Positions 10,439-24,000 of a stretch of 64,000 nucleotides of DNA are shown here, piece after piece. The DNA is from Phoenix dactylifera (taxonomy: Eukaryota; Streptophyta; Magnoliopsida; Arecales; Arecaceae), in NCBI RefSeq assembly GCF_009389715.1, contig NC_052402.1:23694013-23758012 (forward strand), given 5' to 3'. Each line of letters opens with the position of its first letter. Within the stretch, counting starts at the first letter, position 1. Under the pieces are notes generated by a model. It made no database searches. It was not told where the DNA came from and worked only from the letters and a program-made list of their open reading frames with translations. The position numbers and the translations under genes are program-made.

Positions 10439-11807
10439 CTGTTTGCTTAACAGTTAATTACTTCAGTATTCAGCACAGATTGGGTAAATAGATAAAGGGA
10501 AAAGTCTGGATTAGTCAAAATTGGAGTACCAAAGAAAACTTTTGACAATTTACAGTAAGGGATTACTGTTAATGATGAAAACTTTACATTGCTGTATATG
10601 ATAATAAATAGAATTCAAGAACATCTGGTGAGAATGAAGAAATGCTGAGGGCCAGAAAGAGCACACTTCTTAATAAATGTAAAATCAATACAATTTTCAT
10701 CAGTAACAGGTTGTTGAACTATTATGATAAATATAAGATACATAAAAAGAAAAGAAGGCCATTTTTTTCCTTCTCTCTTTTTCATTTAACAAGAGAAAGG
10801 AACAGAAGACTCAGAAATATGCTGACGGTGAATCATACACAAAAGAAGTCTCTCTCAAGCACGATAAATTAAAGTCTTCCAGATCATAGTAAAATGAAGG
10901 GTTATCCAGGTACATTGTTTGCGTATGTTTGGTAGTTGCTATTTTTAGAACAGTTTCTAAACATTTTTTTTTTCATTAAATAGTTTCTTGAAGTTCCGAA
11001 AATGCTGCATGTCTATGGTAAATAGCTTCTCGAAAAATTTGACCTACCTTCCCTAGCTTATAAATTTAACAGCAAAGATGTCCTAATTAAAACAGCATAG
11101 GAAACGTAAACAAGCTGAACATGAGTGAGCTAGGCCTTGCTCAAGCTCAGCTCATTTAATAACCAAGCCGAGTTCGAGCCAACTTATTTAATTTCGAGCT
11201 GAACTCAAGCTGTTCAAAATAGCTTGTTTAAGAAAACTGGTAAGGGATTAAGGTATTTCAAGACTTTTATTTGTACAGTTTAAGCTAATAATCCAAATTA
11301 TATTTTAATATTATATTGAAATATATTCTATTCTATATAGCCTACGCTAGTTTATAGCAAATTACGCAAAAAAATACATAGATAATATTAATTAAAATAG
11401 TCTATAAAATATATAAACTGTTTAATATTTGCATTTTCTGAGCCAAATCAAGTGAAATTCGAACAAGCTAAGTCTAGCTCTATCTCAGTTCATTTACTAA
11501 CCGAGTAAGCTGAAATTGTGCCAAACTCGAGCTGGCTGATGAACAGCATGTTCGTTTGACACCCCTAAGAGGAAAAGACAAGACCTTAAAGCTGGAAGTC
11601 TCAAGTCCACACCAGAACAAAGATGAATACTAGAAAAGGAAACTTACACAACAGTCAAAAGAAGACAGGTAAGGAAGGAAAGGCACCCATCTAGCATAAT
11701 GCTTATTTGAAACACCTACTCCCAATGCTATGTTTTCTATTTCTACCATCACCGAAGCGTCATAGTTAGATCAGCCATCACTTCTACCGTTTACATCTTG
11801 TGCCCAC

Positions 11808-14800
11808 ATGAAGGGCCACCTTTATATACAGGTAACAAAACAAACTGCAGTAAAGTCCACTAGATGCCAAGTTGTCCGCATACAAGAGACTAAATTGGAC
11901 AATTCAAACAGCAGAATGGTGACATCTACTTGTAGGGTAGTTTCTGGTTGTAGGCATTCTTTAAATGCTATTGATTCAGCTGGTGGTTTACCCATGCGTT
12001 GGAAGTCACAGATTCTAGATGGCACTATTTTTGTTTCAGCTGTTTACTCCAAGACAGTTAGACTAATCAACAAAAGTGATGGATTCAGTTGGCTTCTAAC
12101 AGACGTTTAAGGGCACATAGATTCTAGGAGGGAATAATTTTGGACAAAATTAGCAGTAATCAGATCAAATTTGTAAGGAGCATGGATATTGGCTGGTGAT
12201 TTCAACATCATGAGATTTGAAATGAGAGACTTGGTAATACCAGCAAATGTGATTAGATTCTTTGATTTCATCAATATAGAAAGTTCACTAGATCTCCAGT
12301 AAATGGAAGAATTTCACATGGTCGAATAAACAAGAAACTCCTAGTCTTGTAGCGCTATTTTCTGGTTACTCTTGAGTGGAAGCAAAGATACCCTAGGTCT
12401 GATGTTACTTCAGTAGCCTGATCTTCTTCTGATTTGAATACACTCCTTCTGGTTCTTCTTTAATCCAGTTTTTGGTGGGACCAATCTATTTGGATCTGAC
12501 AATCTCTGATTTGAATACATTGAATTCAAGGAACTAATATAGTACTAGTGAAGGTTTTAATTATCAACACTAACTCTATACCAGTTATCCATCTAAAGGT
12601 AATGCAGTACCGGCATCATTGTTACACACCAAAACTAAAAGCATAAAAAAAAAATGAAAAACCATCGGTATCAACCAGTATGGTCAGTATGGCAACGATA
12701 TGGACTGATATAGTTGATATGCCAGTACAGATGGTTCTGCCTTCCCAGCAACTGTACCAGTGCCACTCACATGTTGGAACAGTACAGTACCAATGATACC
12801 CTCCCATTGTAGTGATTTTGAATCCGTGGTACTAGTGGACCACTGCACCTTCTAATTCAGATGCAGCAGTTAACTTGGTGGATAGTTTCTTATCCTTTGC
12901 AGAAGCTTATACATTGGAGTAAAAGTAGAGAGAGGTGACCCATGACATCTTATTGACTAAGAGGTCTTGCTAAAAAAAAATGAAAGGCCTGATACAGAAA
13001 AGGAGTCGAGGAATCTCACAGCTTTTGAAAGATGAGGCAACTGTTGGTTGATAGAGGAACTGAAAGAGATGCTTGTTAAAGAAGCATCATCAAGGAAGCA
13101 AAAAGCTTGAATCAATAGGTTAAAGTCTGGAAACAAGAATACTAATTTTTTCCACACTTGTGCTAGTAACAGAGAGGAAAAGATACAATACATTCTATTC
13201 AATCTCAACCTGGCACTCTAACTGAGACTAGTGAATAGTGATACAAAGAAGGCTTTTTATGACTATTGCACTGAAGTTATTTGGTCTGAACATCTAAATT
13301 GGATGTCTGCAAGTTGACAGGCTTTATTTGGGCATTTAGATACTCGATTCATCTTGGGGAGAACTTTTCTTAGTAAGGAGTGAAAAGAAGGCTATGTTCA
13401 GCCCAGCTTAGGCTATGTTCAGCCCAGCTTCAGATAATCACCAGGACGTGATGCTTTCCGCATGTGCTTTCTTTAATCCTTTAGGATCTTTTAACAGATG
13501 ATGTGATGAACTTCTATTAAGGCAAGAATTCCAACTTTAATGAGATTGCTAGGCTGAATTATAACTTCATCATCTTAGACCCCAAAAGAATGTCTGCTTC
13601 ACTGTCAAAGATTTTCAACCTATCAGTCTTCTGTACAGCTTGTTAAAGATAATCCCTGATGTGTTTTCCAACAGATTATCTAGGATTATTGATACCTTAA
13701 TAGCATGAGATTAATCAGCCCTCAAGAGAGGAATGAACAACACGGAATGTTTTGCTTGTGTTTCTGAAATTGTACCCTTTTGTAAAAAGAAGAAAATCAA
13801 TGGGATCCCCTGTCAAATTTATTTCAAGAAAGCCTATGATAGAGTTAACTGGAATTTCTTGTTGCATCCTCTAAAGGTTAAAGAACTTTTGTGGATAACT
13901 TGTGCAACTGGATTAGAGCTTGTCTTTCAGCTAGCAAATCGGTTAACTTTTGAATAGGAAAACTTGGCAAGTGGATTTTGAGTAAACAAGGACTCAAGCA
14001 AGTTGTATCCACTTTCATGTTACCCCTTTGTCCTTCTGATTGGTGTATTAGGAAGAATTTTTAACAAAGCTGGTGAGAAGGGATTGGCTAAAAGTTTGGG
14101 GTCAGTACATATAAATGGAGGAATGAGGAAAATTGCCTATGCGGATGATTGTTATAATATTTGGTGAAGCAGATCATCACTAGCTAGCTGCATTAAAATT
14201 TATTCTGCATGGTTGGTAACTCGTAACAGGTTTAAAGATCAATTTTGAAAAATGTCAACTTATGTATTTGGGTTCTCAGAAAGGAAGGGATCACTCCGCT
14301 GGAAGCATCTTGTGTTGTTTGGATCTGATATCGAACTTCATCTTTCTGAGTTGAGAATAAGGGTTCTTTTCTAATTGATAAGATTGATTAAGGAGAAACT
14401 TTTGGAAAGGGAAACTTTTATCTGTTGGAGGTTGGCCACATTTAGCTAATGCAGTACTATCCTCTAAATCCACCTACTGGATGCCAACTGTGAAAGAGTG
14501 GCTAACAAAATAGATTAGCTTATATGAACTTTCCTGTGGAAAGGAAGAGAAAAGAACAATGGTGGAGCTTGCCTTTTGAATTAGGAGGAGGTTTGTAAGG
14601 ATAAATCTCTAGTTTGCTTAGGGGTCAAACACTTGCAAATATAGATGATGGTTTGCGCGTCAAATGGAAAAGATGTTCTTCAGCAATAATAATAGGCCTT
14701 CGATTTCTCTTGTCAAGCAACATTACTATACTCACAGATCCCACTCTTCAGATTAAAATTATATAAAAAGTTGGTGGAAGATGCATTTTGGGTGATACTA

Positions 14801-15620
14801 GGGGTGTAATTTTTTTGTCAAACACTTCATCAGAAGAGTTACTCTTAAATTGCTTATTTCCTCAAGTCTCTGATTTGACTGTTAGGAAAGAAATCAAGAT
14901 GACAGATTACTGGCTTTCTCCTGAGAACCATTGAATTCAGAACTCAGACTGGGGAGTTTCTTGCATTGAGTATATTAACTGCAAGAGGTCCAACAGTCCA
15001 ACTAAATACTAGTAGAGATAAGACTAGCTAGAGATGGAGTAAATTTGGATTGTTCACCTTCAGCATTTGTTACAGAGTTCTAAATATGGAGGTCCACTTT
15101 CAGCTATAGCTAAAATTATTTGGAAGTGTCTATTCCTGAAGAAGGTCAAAATTTTAATCTGGCCACTAAATACAAAAAAATCTCATGGCTTTAAACTTCT
15201 GAAAAAGAAATTGGTCTTCTCCTCAGGTTTTTGTTCTTTGCAACTCTCTTCAAGAAACCACGGATTATCTTTTCTAAGCAGCTTGTCACCAAATCTATCT
15301 GCCTCTACTTCCTAAGGAAATTAGCATTCATTTTCTTCTCGATGACAATCTGGTACGAAAGAAACTAAAGAATCTTTACTGGGACATCTCGATCCTAGAG
15401 GAAGTACTGGAGACTATGCTGATTTTACTGAATGATTGGACTAGAATTGCATGTCGGCCCTCGCAGGTGAAGCTTAGTCTTTTCTTCAGTGCTATCAGGC
15501 TATAAGCTTTCTTTTGTGTTTGTCTCCTTTCTTCTTCTTTTTTGCATCTCTCTTCCTACCCTCTTTCTCTTCCCCTCTCTTCTGTCTTTCCATTTTGTTA
15601 CCTTTTCTCATATTAAAAAG
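11808..15620 (+). mobile_element. L1-type LINE remnant, antisense in THO7 intron
   Basis: The three LINE modules appear in order on the plus strand, broken by many stops and shifts. An endonuclease fragment at about 12190 has the LAGDFNIMRF motif. The reverse transcriptase has YFKKAYDRVNWNFLLHPLK at 13823-13880 and GGMRKIAYADDCYN at about 14117-14158, so the YADD catalytic motif survives. A zinc-binding end domain at about 15113-15320 reads like IIWKCLFLKKVKILIWPLN. Downstream, 15480-15620 is pyrimidine-rich and ends with AATAAA-like text. A 22-bp direct repeat (GGCTATGTTCAGCCCAGCTT) lies at about 13391-13434. ORF1 is not recognisable. The element is old and inactive. Confidence 0.75.
12600..12840. 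repeat. Degenerate GTACC-rich repeat (possible family member)
   Basis: The text is enriched in ATCGGTATCAACCAGTATGG, CCAGTACAGATGG and GTACAGTACCAATGATACC. It resembles the GTACCGG-rich elements elsewhere in the window, but I cannot define termini or a target duplication. Confidence 0.3.
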
Positions 15621-15972
15621 AACGAAATCAATAAATTACCAGCTCATATAGAACATAACAAGAGTTCATAAAGAAGCACTATTGCTGATATCTAAAGTAC
15701 TACGGCACGGCATCAAACAACGAGCCCAAGCAATGCAGCAAATGGTTTTTAGTGCATTTGAAGTGCCCTAAAAATCTCAAGTAGTTGAGAAGTAACTTAC
15801 AAACATAAATCCGAAAATCCAACAAATCCGATCAAAATCACTGAAAATCACGAATCATACTCAGAAAACGATCCAACAAAAGTTAAATTTTTTATTAAAA
15901 AAAGAAAGAAAACGAAATTTAATCAGATAATATAGAGTCCAAACAATAGATATCAAAAAGAAAAAAACTCAC

Positions 15973-16220
15973 CTTTCTCTCTCGAACTCAACGAGAGAGA
16001 GAGAAAGCGCGCGATGGAGACCTTCGGGACAAAGAGGGCCGTGCTTCTCAACCAGAGCAGGGTAACGAACGGTGGAGAAGAATAGGCTGCGGCCTCCACT
16101 TCTCCGTGGCGATGGAAGACGGCGGCGGAGACAGGCGGGTGCTCGCGAAGAGGTGACAAGGAGATAGGAGGCGCGGGGTAGCGCGATCTCAGGCTCTCAG
16201 CTGCCAAAATTCCCTCAAGG
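15973..16220 (-). promoter_or_regulatory. Putative THO7 5' leader exon and promoter side
   Basis: This block is GC-rich and CT-rich, and ends at AGAGAAAG followed by a GTGAGT donor at 15972. Its minus strand contains no ATG from 15973 to about 16265, as expected for an untranslated leader. The first ATG after splicing would be THO7 codon 1. The transcription start would be near or just above 16220. The evidence is positional and compositional only; a separate short transcript is possible. Confidence 0.5.
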
Positions 16221-16599
16221 TAGGGTAGGGTTGTCGAAGGAGACCGATAACCCGCTCGTTAAAATCACATAATTGATTAGGGCCATTAGTTGATTATGCC
16301 AAACTTAGTAATTTTTACTAAATTATGTTTCGGTGGATTTATGCCAAACTTAATCGGCCTTATCAAACTTTATCGGCCCTTAATCTATGCAAAAACTGCT
16401 CCTGTGCATTGTAGATTCGTAGCAGACAAGCAGATAAATAATATTTATTTTTTTTCTTTTTCAACACTGCTAACTCAGTCTGGAATGGAAGTCAAAATAT
16501 TGGGCTTGGATTTGAGGAGTAGGTCATATATGATAAATTTTTCCGTTGTACAAAAACCAAACGGTTATCCGCTTGGTTCCAAGAAATTCCATTGCGATT

Positions 16600-17340
16600 T
16601 GACCATGCAAAACCAAATCCAATTAGTTAGAGTAAAGCCAGCTCAACAATTATTATTATTATTATTTTCTACATTAACCATACGTTTTGGATGCATCAGA
16701 TACATGAAAAGAATGGTATAATAATGCAGCAAAATAATTTATTAAATATCCAATTACTATCCAAAACCCGACAAAGTGTCCAAATTATATAGGTTCTATA
16801 ATTAGGTATGGATATGGATTTGTTTAATTATTTTTTATATTACCTTTTCTTTTCATGGTTCAGTATTCATTTTGGATACATCAAATAAATCAAAGAAATG
16901 GTTTAATAGTGCAGCAAAATAACTTATTATATATCTAATTACTACTCAAAGCCCGACTAGATATCCAAATTCTTTTAAATCTAATGTTAGGTTTGGATAT
17001 ATATTTCTATTATTTTTTGAATTACCTTTTTTTTTCATTTTCATTGTTTATTTTGGACACATTAAATAAATAAAAAAAATGGTTTACTACCTGAAACCCA
17101 ACCCAATATCCAAATTCTTTTGGGTCCAATACTAGCTATGAATATAGATTTTTTTAGTATTTTTCTTGTATTACCTTTTCTCATGATTCACCCGTGCTTT
17201 TTGGACATATGAAATAAATTAAAGAAAATGATTTAATAGTGCAACAAAATTACTTATTAAATTTCCAATTACTACCCAAAATCTAACCTATCATCCAAAT
17301 TCTTTTGGGTCTTATTAGGTATGGATTTAGATTTTTAACT
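16600..17340. repeat. Degenerate ~182-bp tandem repeat, four copies
   Basis: Units begin near 16689, 16874, 17055 and 17203 with GGAYACATYAAATAAATNAA. Each continues through GTTTAATAGTGCAGCAAAAT, TTCCAATTACTACCCAAA, ATCCAAATTCTTTTGGGTC and TTAGGTATGGATATNGATTT to ATTACCTTTTC. Spacings are 185, 181 and 148 bp; the third unit lacks an internal ~33 bp. The copies are strongly diverged. It lies just upstream of the putative THO7 promoter. Confidence 0.75.
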
Positions 17341-20100
17341 AGGCTTTGCTTTGAGTATGGACATAGTGATACCTTATCCGAATTTGATCAACCAGTACCT
17401 TTACTTTGAAATATAGGATAGTTATTCCAATAAAATATTGTCTTAAGTTATTCTCATGATAAAGGTACATGTTACTGGGTGTTGGATTCCAATTCCTCCT
17501 GATCGATATCCATATCGCTTTATTCCTCCGAAGAAACCTCAATTCTAGTTATTGTTCCAAAACTATTCATCAATGACATAATTCAAAATTTAACTAATAA
17601 GTAAGAAGAAATTTAAGTGGTATAAGAATAAAACTATAATTAGATATTGAATAATTTTTTTTAAAAAATAAAAATAATATAAATATATTTGGTGTAGCCA
17701 ACTATTTTTATCCTAACTCTATATAAAAGTTAGATATTTTCCAAGCTTTTAGTTCTCACAATACCCATGCTTCAATTTCACCATTAAACAATATTGTTAC
17801 TTCTAATCTTGCCGCACTCTTCCTAATTCAAATTCTGCTATTAGTTGAATTCTTTGCTAGTCTTCTTGATCGTAATCTCTCTCCATCTCATCCAAACTCA
17901 AATCCTGAAAAAACTTAAACTCGATCGATTTTAGAATTTACAGCCTTGAGCACAAAGCATTTTTGTAAAAATTAGTAAGTAGTTAATTTTTAATCATTTC
18001 TAAAATTTATAATTCAGTTAGATTATCTTATATCTAAAATATTTAGCAACCATGTGCATTTGCAAGTGAAATATAGCTATTTTTATCAACACATAATAAA
18101 AAGCAAGCCCCTCTTCTAATTTTTGATGATGGAACTGATGGTGGAGGCGATATTGATGGTTGTGGTGGTGGAGTAACAATTGTAGAGGAAGTAAATTGGA
18201 GTAATAGTGATGGCAAAGGTGACAACAATTAAAATTTGAAATAGAATCTAGAATACGAAGTTGTTCGCTTGACAAACTTAAAAAGTTTCTTATTTAAAAC
18301 AAAATTAGGAGTTCTAGTTTGCCCTTTTATCAAAAATAATAAAAATATTTTTAAGAATAACAAATGAAAATATCATTACCAAATATATATTTTATTTTGA
18401 TTTTTATAGAAAAGCAATGCTAAATAGATTTTTTTTTATAAAAAAAAAGGTGAAAGTGTTGGCAAGCACATTTTAGACTATCCAGTGTAGTTCAAGATTG
18501 AATTGGATTTATAAACATATCAAACCCGTACTCCAACATAACATATAATATGATAAAGTTTGGTTTAGGATAAGTAGACTTTCTAAAATCAACCTAGACT
18601 CAAGAAGTTACATGTGTCTATCACACCCATATCCACCAAATAGGCTTATGGGTAAGGTTCCAATTAATACATGAACCTCAGACATAATGACACCCCTAGC
18701 CATCATTTGTGCTCGCCTTCTTATTCTCAAACCAAAAGCAACCTTTGAGCATTCAAACTTGGCCTTGTTTTGTGAACCGAGCTGAAATAAATCTTACTTC
18801 TTTTCTTCACTGGCACAGATTTTTTTCCTCCTACGATCTTCTGCAATTTTTTAAATAATATACAACCTTCTTGACAATCCTCAAGGCCATTGCTTGGGAA
18901 GTAGCGCCAAAGCTTAGTGGCGGCTAGAACTTATGTGAGCTTTTAGTTATGGGAAGTGTTCTGGTACTCGATGAATCGGATCTGGTTTTGTGTTATGTTG
19001 TTGCTTCTGCTAAAGGATTTTGTTTATAGGTATAGAAATTATTTTTCTAGTAGAGGTGCACACTGAGAGGAAGTGTTTTAGTTCTGACTTGTATAAACTA
19101 GTTGTCTTGGAACATTGTAGAGCCTCTTTTAAAGACTCATTTGGTTCACGGGAGGAGAAGAGAGGAAAATATGATCAACGAAAAAATAAAAAAAAAATTC
19201 ATATCTGGTTAGAGTTTTTTTTTTTAAAAAAAAATAAAAAAGTAGCTTTTCCATAGAAATAAGATTATCACATTTTATGGAAAAGAAAAATCCATATAAG
19301 AAATGAAAAAGTCTAATTTTTATGTAAAAACTTTGAGTTTTAGATAGAATATAATAAGCTCTTTTCTCTTATTAAGGATGTAACATGTAGTTTACACAAC
19401 TTTCCTAAGAGATGCTCAACTAAACATAAGCTGCTTTAGAATGTGATAGTTTTGTATAGTCAACCAAACATGCAAAAACTATCTTTCCAAGTAACATGTA
19501 GTTTACACAACTTTTCTAAGAGATGCTCAACTAAACATAAGCTGCTCTAGAATGTGATAGTTTCGTATAGTCAACCAAACATACGAAAACTGTCTTTCCA
19601 AGCATCATATTCTCAGGCATTAGTTTTTCAGAAAGTCTATGTCCAATTTCCCATTCTCATTGTTGATATGTCCTTTTTCATTTATGCAGCCTATTGATAG
19701 ACCTCTTGAAGATTAAACGCATGCGTACAACTGCTGCTTCTTATAATAATTTGAAATATCTGTATTTCATTAGATAATGGACCAGCCCTGAACTTCTGCC
19801 GACAGGTTTAAAGGCTTTCCAGGAGTATCAGACATGATTTCTGATGATTCTCACATAATGATGCAAACCTGATGAATATTTCATTAATCTGAAGTAATTT
19901 TGGAGCACTAAATTGGTTATTTGATAACTATTGATGTTTCCTGTTATGATTCTTCTGACTTTACCAAACGCATTAGCACTTAGAATAGCCACGCTAATCA
20001 CAAATAAACTGCAAAGGCACGGGAAAAGATGCATATTTGTTAAGCTGGAAAAAATACATGCTTTTTTTGGGGTAAGAAAAACAGAAAATACATGACTTTT
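17341..20100. other. Intergenic AT-rich DNA
   Basis: I see no credible exon here. A short CCACCACAACCATCA-like minus-strand low-complexity patch lies at 18130-18190. The 111-bp duplication at 19381-19602 is listed separately. The remainder looks like ordinary intergenic sequence. Confidence 0.5.
19381..19602. repeat. 111-bp tandem duplication
   Basis: The text TAACATGTAGTTTACACAAC through ACTATCTTTCCAAG at 19381-19491 is repeated directly at 19492-19602. Only about eight substitutions separate the copies, for example TTTCC to TTTTC and GTTTTG to GTTTCG. No coding frame is involved. Confidence 0.92.
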
Positions 20101-20115
20101 TAAGATGGAAAATGC

Positions 20116-20280
20116 TCAAACACAGAAAGATCCCAGGTCTCTAAATGCCTCGTCAACTCCATATTTTGACGCACCCCCATAGACTGCACTCATAAGCTGC
20201 ACAGATCGCCTTGGCACCGTGAACCAGAACTTTTTTATGCATGAAACAGGCATCCCTAGCACTGCTCCTTCAAGATTAAC
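20116..20280 (-). CDS. Unassigned terminal-exon-like ORF, 54 codons
   Basis: After an AATTTACCAG acceptor-like site, the minus strand is open from 20280 to a TGA at 20116-20118. It reads VNLEGAVLGMPVSCIKKFWF, followed by TVPRRSVQLMSAVYGGASKY and GVDEAFRDLGSF. The composition is protein-like, with balanced charges and few rare codons, and unlike the AT-rich surroundings. I do not recognise the family. It lies about 0.8 kb downstream of the SBDS stop on the same strand. It could be the last exon of a small gene, an alternative 3' exon, or a gene fragment. No convincing upstream exon was found between 20281 and 21087. Confidence 0.35.
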   Translation of the reverse strand, partial: VNLEGAVLGMPVSCIKKFWFTVPRRSVQLMSAVYGGASKYGVDEAFRDLGSFCV

Positions 20281-21087
20281 CTGGTAAATTATAAGAACTT
20301 AGAGACGAGCTTTATTTTCTATTTGCAGCTGGAAGTTTACCAAGACCACAATTGGCATTAAAACAAAGTATGCATTAAATTGACCAATGCAGTATCCTAT
20401 CTGGCAAATCTAAAGTTTGGTTACTATTGTCAATGCTTAATTATGTTATATAGCACACTGACACTAAAAGCATGTAGTAAGAAGATTACACCTGTCTACA
20501 AAAAATATGCATGTAACTATCTCAGCTCATGGTGTTGCCTGCAGTGATGCATTACAAATGGAGAGAGAAAGCTGACGAACACCGTCGAGTTAGTTCAGGT
20601 GACAGCTCCAAAACCTGCTGAGAGACCAAATAAGTGAAGCAAGACGTGGTTACATCATGGAAATTTCATCCTCGACGAAAAAAGAGAAATCGTGAAAATT
20701 TCATGAAATTAAGCCATGCATGCACTCTGGTTGCATGGGATGACAAAACTTTTTTGAATTTCATACAAAATAAGGGGAGGGAGGAGAAGAACAGAAACAT
20801 CCAACTTGGATGAATATTGCAGCAATCCTTGTACAATTACATATATAAGGGTTGCAATTGGTTAACTCTAGTATGAAGTCACTGGAATATTTTAAGATAA
20901 ACAGGCAAGGGTAGTATTCTCATCCATAACGTCATCTAAGTTTCCTATGCTTGCATTTTAACCAGAGTAGGTAGCAGCAAGTCCAAGCCAATCAACTCTA
21001 TATATTAACTTCACGAGTATGTATGCATACACGCTTCTTGTGTAACTATCAGCTAATACTAATTGGCATATCTGAACTTTATTCACT

Positions 21088-24000
21088 TCAGAAGGAATAT
21101 TCCTTCAGATCCGCCTTCAAATCACCCACTTCCATGTCAGCTAAGCATTCCTCAGCAGTTAGTGGAGGAAGCTGCCTCGTCTTTCTCTTCAGGTTATGCT
21201 TGTGCCATTCGGATTTGAAGTGCTCCCTATATTGTTTCGCATCTCCTACAACGGCATCACACGTGCTACATCTGTTCTGCTTGACCTGCTCTTCACCACT
21301 TCTAGTTTCGGCAGAAATCTTCTGCTTCTGTAATCTCTCATTTATTTGGACCATAAAAACTGATTCCTTCGTGGACTTTGAGGGAAGGTCTTCAGTATCA
21401 TCATACTGGTCTACATGAGAATCCCCCTCCACATGCACTGACACAGCAAGTATTTCCAACCTCCCTTGCAAATTTCTCACTAGAGCATCACAATCACGGA
21501 AAAGACCAGGTTCTATTTCACAGACCTGCACCATAAACATGTAAAATTAGAAATTAAGTTAATGCATATTATATCTATATCTATCTATCTCTCTCACTCT
21601 GTATGTATGTACATATTGATACTTGTATTTACATGATAAATCTTTGGAAAAGGTCTAATGATTCAAAGTCAATGATGTGTTGATCTTGATCAAATAAAAT
21701 TATAACCATAACATCTTGTCTCATAGGCCTAGCTTCATGAATAATTATTTATCAAGCAGTCATGCGACGAATAGCCTCTGGTGTTATTGAAAGATTTTCG
21801 AAATCCTTTTTCACAATTCACGTACTCTTTTTTCAATTTTTCAACATAAATTCAAGCATTTCTTCTTACCAAGGTGTATAAAGAATATGTTTTGATCATT
21901 TGTAGAATGAAGTCTTGGAAAAACAAAAATTCAATATCAATGCTAATTCCTTGCATGAAGCTGTGGACCTAGTGTGAGACCTGGTCCATACTCCCTCAAA
22001 TCGTGACCACTTCTGTTGTTAATTGTGCATCCAAATTCCATTATTTGGAATACATTTTTTTAATTAAAACTCAAATGAGAACCAAATTTTCAGCAACCTA
22101 TACATTTCCAGCCCCATGCAAAATCCTAATAGGTTCCCCTCTACGGGCTGTGACACATCAGCTTGGCATCAAATATGATGTAGAAAAACCAAAGGGAAGA
22201 CTCTATATGCGCTCGTAAGATACAACGGCGAAGCAAATAACGAAATTGTTCAAATCTGAAACTAACGAAATTGATATGATTCCTACCTAGTAAGCAAATA
22301 CAAAAATGCCTAAACTATGATATAATTAATCCAATGCAAAAACAAGGGTAACTATAGTGCACTCAGTGAGCAGGGGTGGCACTAGATGTAACAACCTCAG
22401 CAATAAAACTAACAATTTACAGTCAAAAACCCTTCGATGGATCAGAATGTAGAAGATTATCATAGCAATGGAGTGACTTCAATTCTTGATGGTTCCTCCA
22501 AGTGATGTCAGGTGTTTTTCACACCAATCAGCAAAATGGAAAGAACTGTCACAATCAATGAAGTAGAGAGCATTTACAAGCCATTTTATGGCAATGTAGA
22601 GACAAGGAAAAATAAATAACATGACTGCTGCAGTAGAACAAGACAGCAGCCTTCATAATAGTAGTATTTCAGATATAGGGATTGATTTTAAGACAGGATT
22701 TTTGTAGCAGATGATCAGATTGATTCACTTTTGAGGCACCTGGCAGCAGTCAGCTGCTAAAATGGTGGCTGAGAACTATCATGTTTCAGGCAAATCAATT
22801 AGTAATAAGGTTTTCAAGGTTGTTTTATGGTTAGGATAGGGTTCAAATAAGGGGAAAGTGGCAGCAGCAGCAGCTATCTAACAAAGAAGAAACATGGAGA
22901 AGAGAAGAAATGGAGCAAAGGAGAAGAGATAGAGGATAGAAAGGATGCTGACTTGCAGCTCCAGAAAGGCCTCACACTTGTCTTCGTGTTGCATGAAGGA
23001 AAATAAACTCAGAAAGTGAGGGCTGAATCATTACTCCATTGTACCATAAACGAAAACAGAGAAGACTCTTCAAGGATTTCAGTTTGGTATCATCGCAGTT
23101 TGCCCACCACGTCTACATGTCAAGGACAGTCATCATATCAAAGTGAGAGGAGTCTTTGGACACCTAGAAAATGTCACTAATTGATTAGTATGTGCAATAA
23201 ACTTGATGCAACGTGAAATCCCTACAACCTTTTATTTCATCACTCAACGCAGTTGTAAGTAAACTGAATCACAGGAAGTTCAAGCTACAAGATTTGCAAA
23301 ATCTACATCGCAGCCGAAGCATCTTAGCACCAGCAGCCCAAAGAATACCAAGCACATAAAGAAGCTATCATTTTTTTTTTAAAAAAAAAGAAGCCAGTAA
23401 TTTCTCCTTGCACAAAATAAGATAGCGGGCAACAAAAAGAGCATTACGACTCATCTTACTGAATTTGCAATCAAGACAACCACAGAAGGGCCTCAAAAAT
23501 ATTATGAAATCATGGTTAAAAATCACACAGCCATGGATGATATATTCCCAGTCCCATCGGAGATTAAGGATAATATCACTTCACAGGAGAGTTGTAGAAG
23601 TTATAAAAATAATTAGGTTGCTTATATTGAATCTGAAGAATTTGGATAATCAATTATAAATACAGTCACCAAGAAGGTCTATGTTCTGATGAATCCAAAG
23701 TCTTCCAACATGTAATTTGCTTCAGTTGATTTGTTGCTTGTGATTTGTTCCAGCAGTGAGACATAGGCTCATTTACTCTTGTCTTCACCGAAGATTGGAT
23801 GACGCCCGGAGTCCAAGCATCAAAAAAATTTTCAGACATCTGATGGCAGGCGTCAATCACCGGTTATCATTCAAATGAGGGATTAAACATCACCATTTAT
23901 GTCAACTAACCAGGCCATCTATTTTAATTGGGGTTTACATTTTCTTTCTACATCAATTGAAATTTCATTTCATATGAAGATTTAATTCTACTGAATTTCA

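Larger units (their letters stand above)
10439..15972 (-). other. THO7 leader intron with inserted LINE
   Basis: The inferred first intron runs from the GTGAGT donor at 15972 to the CAG acceptor before the ATG at 10438. From 10439 to 11800 it is AT-rich; 11105-11560 carries a low-complexity GAGCT/AAGCT-rich segment and no exon. From about 11800 to 15600 it is a LINE in antisense to THO7. The intron call depends on the leader exon being correct. Confidence 0.5.
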
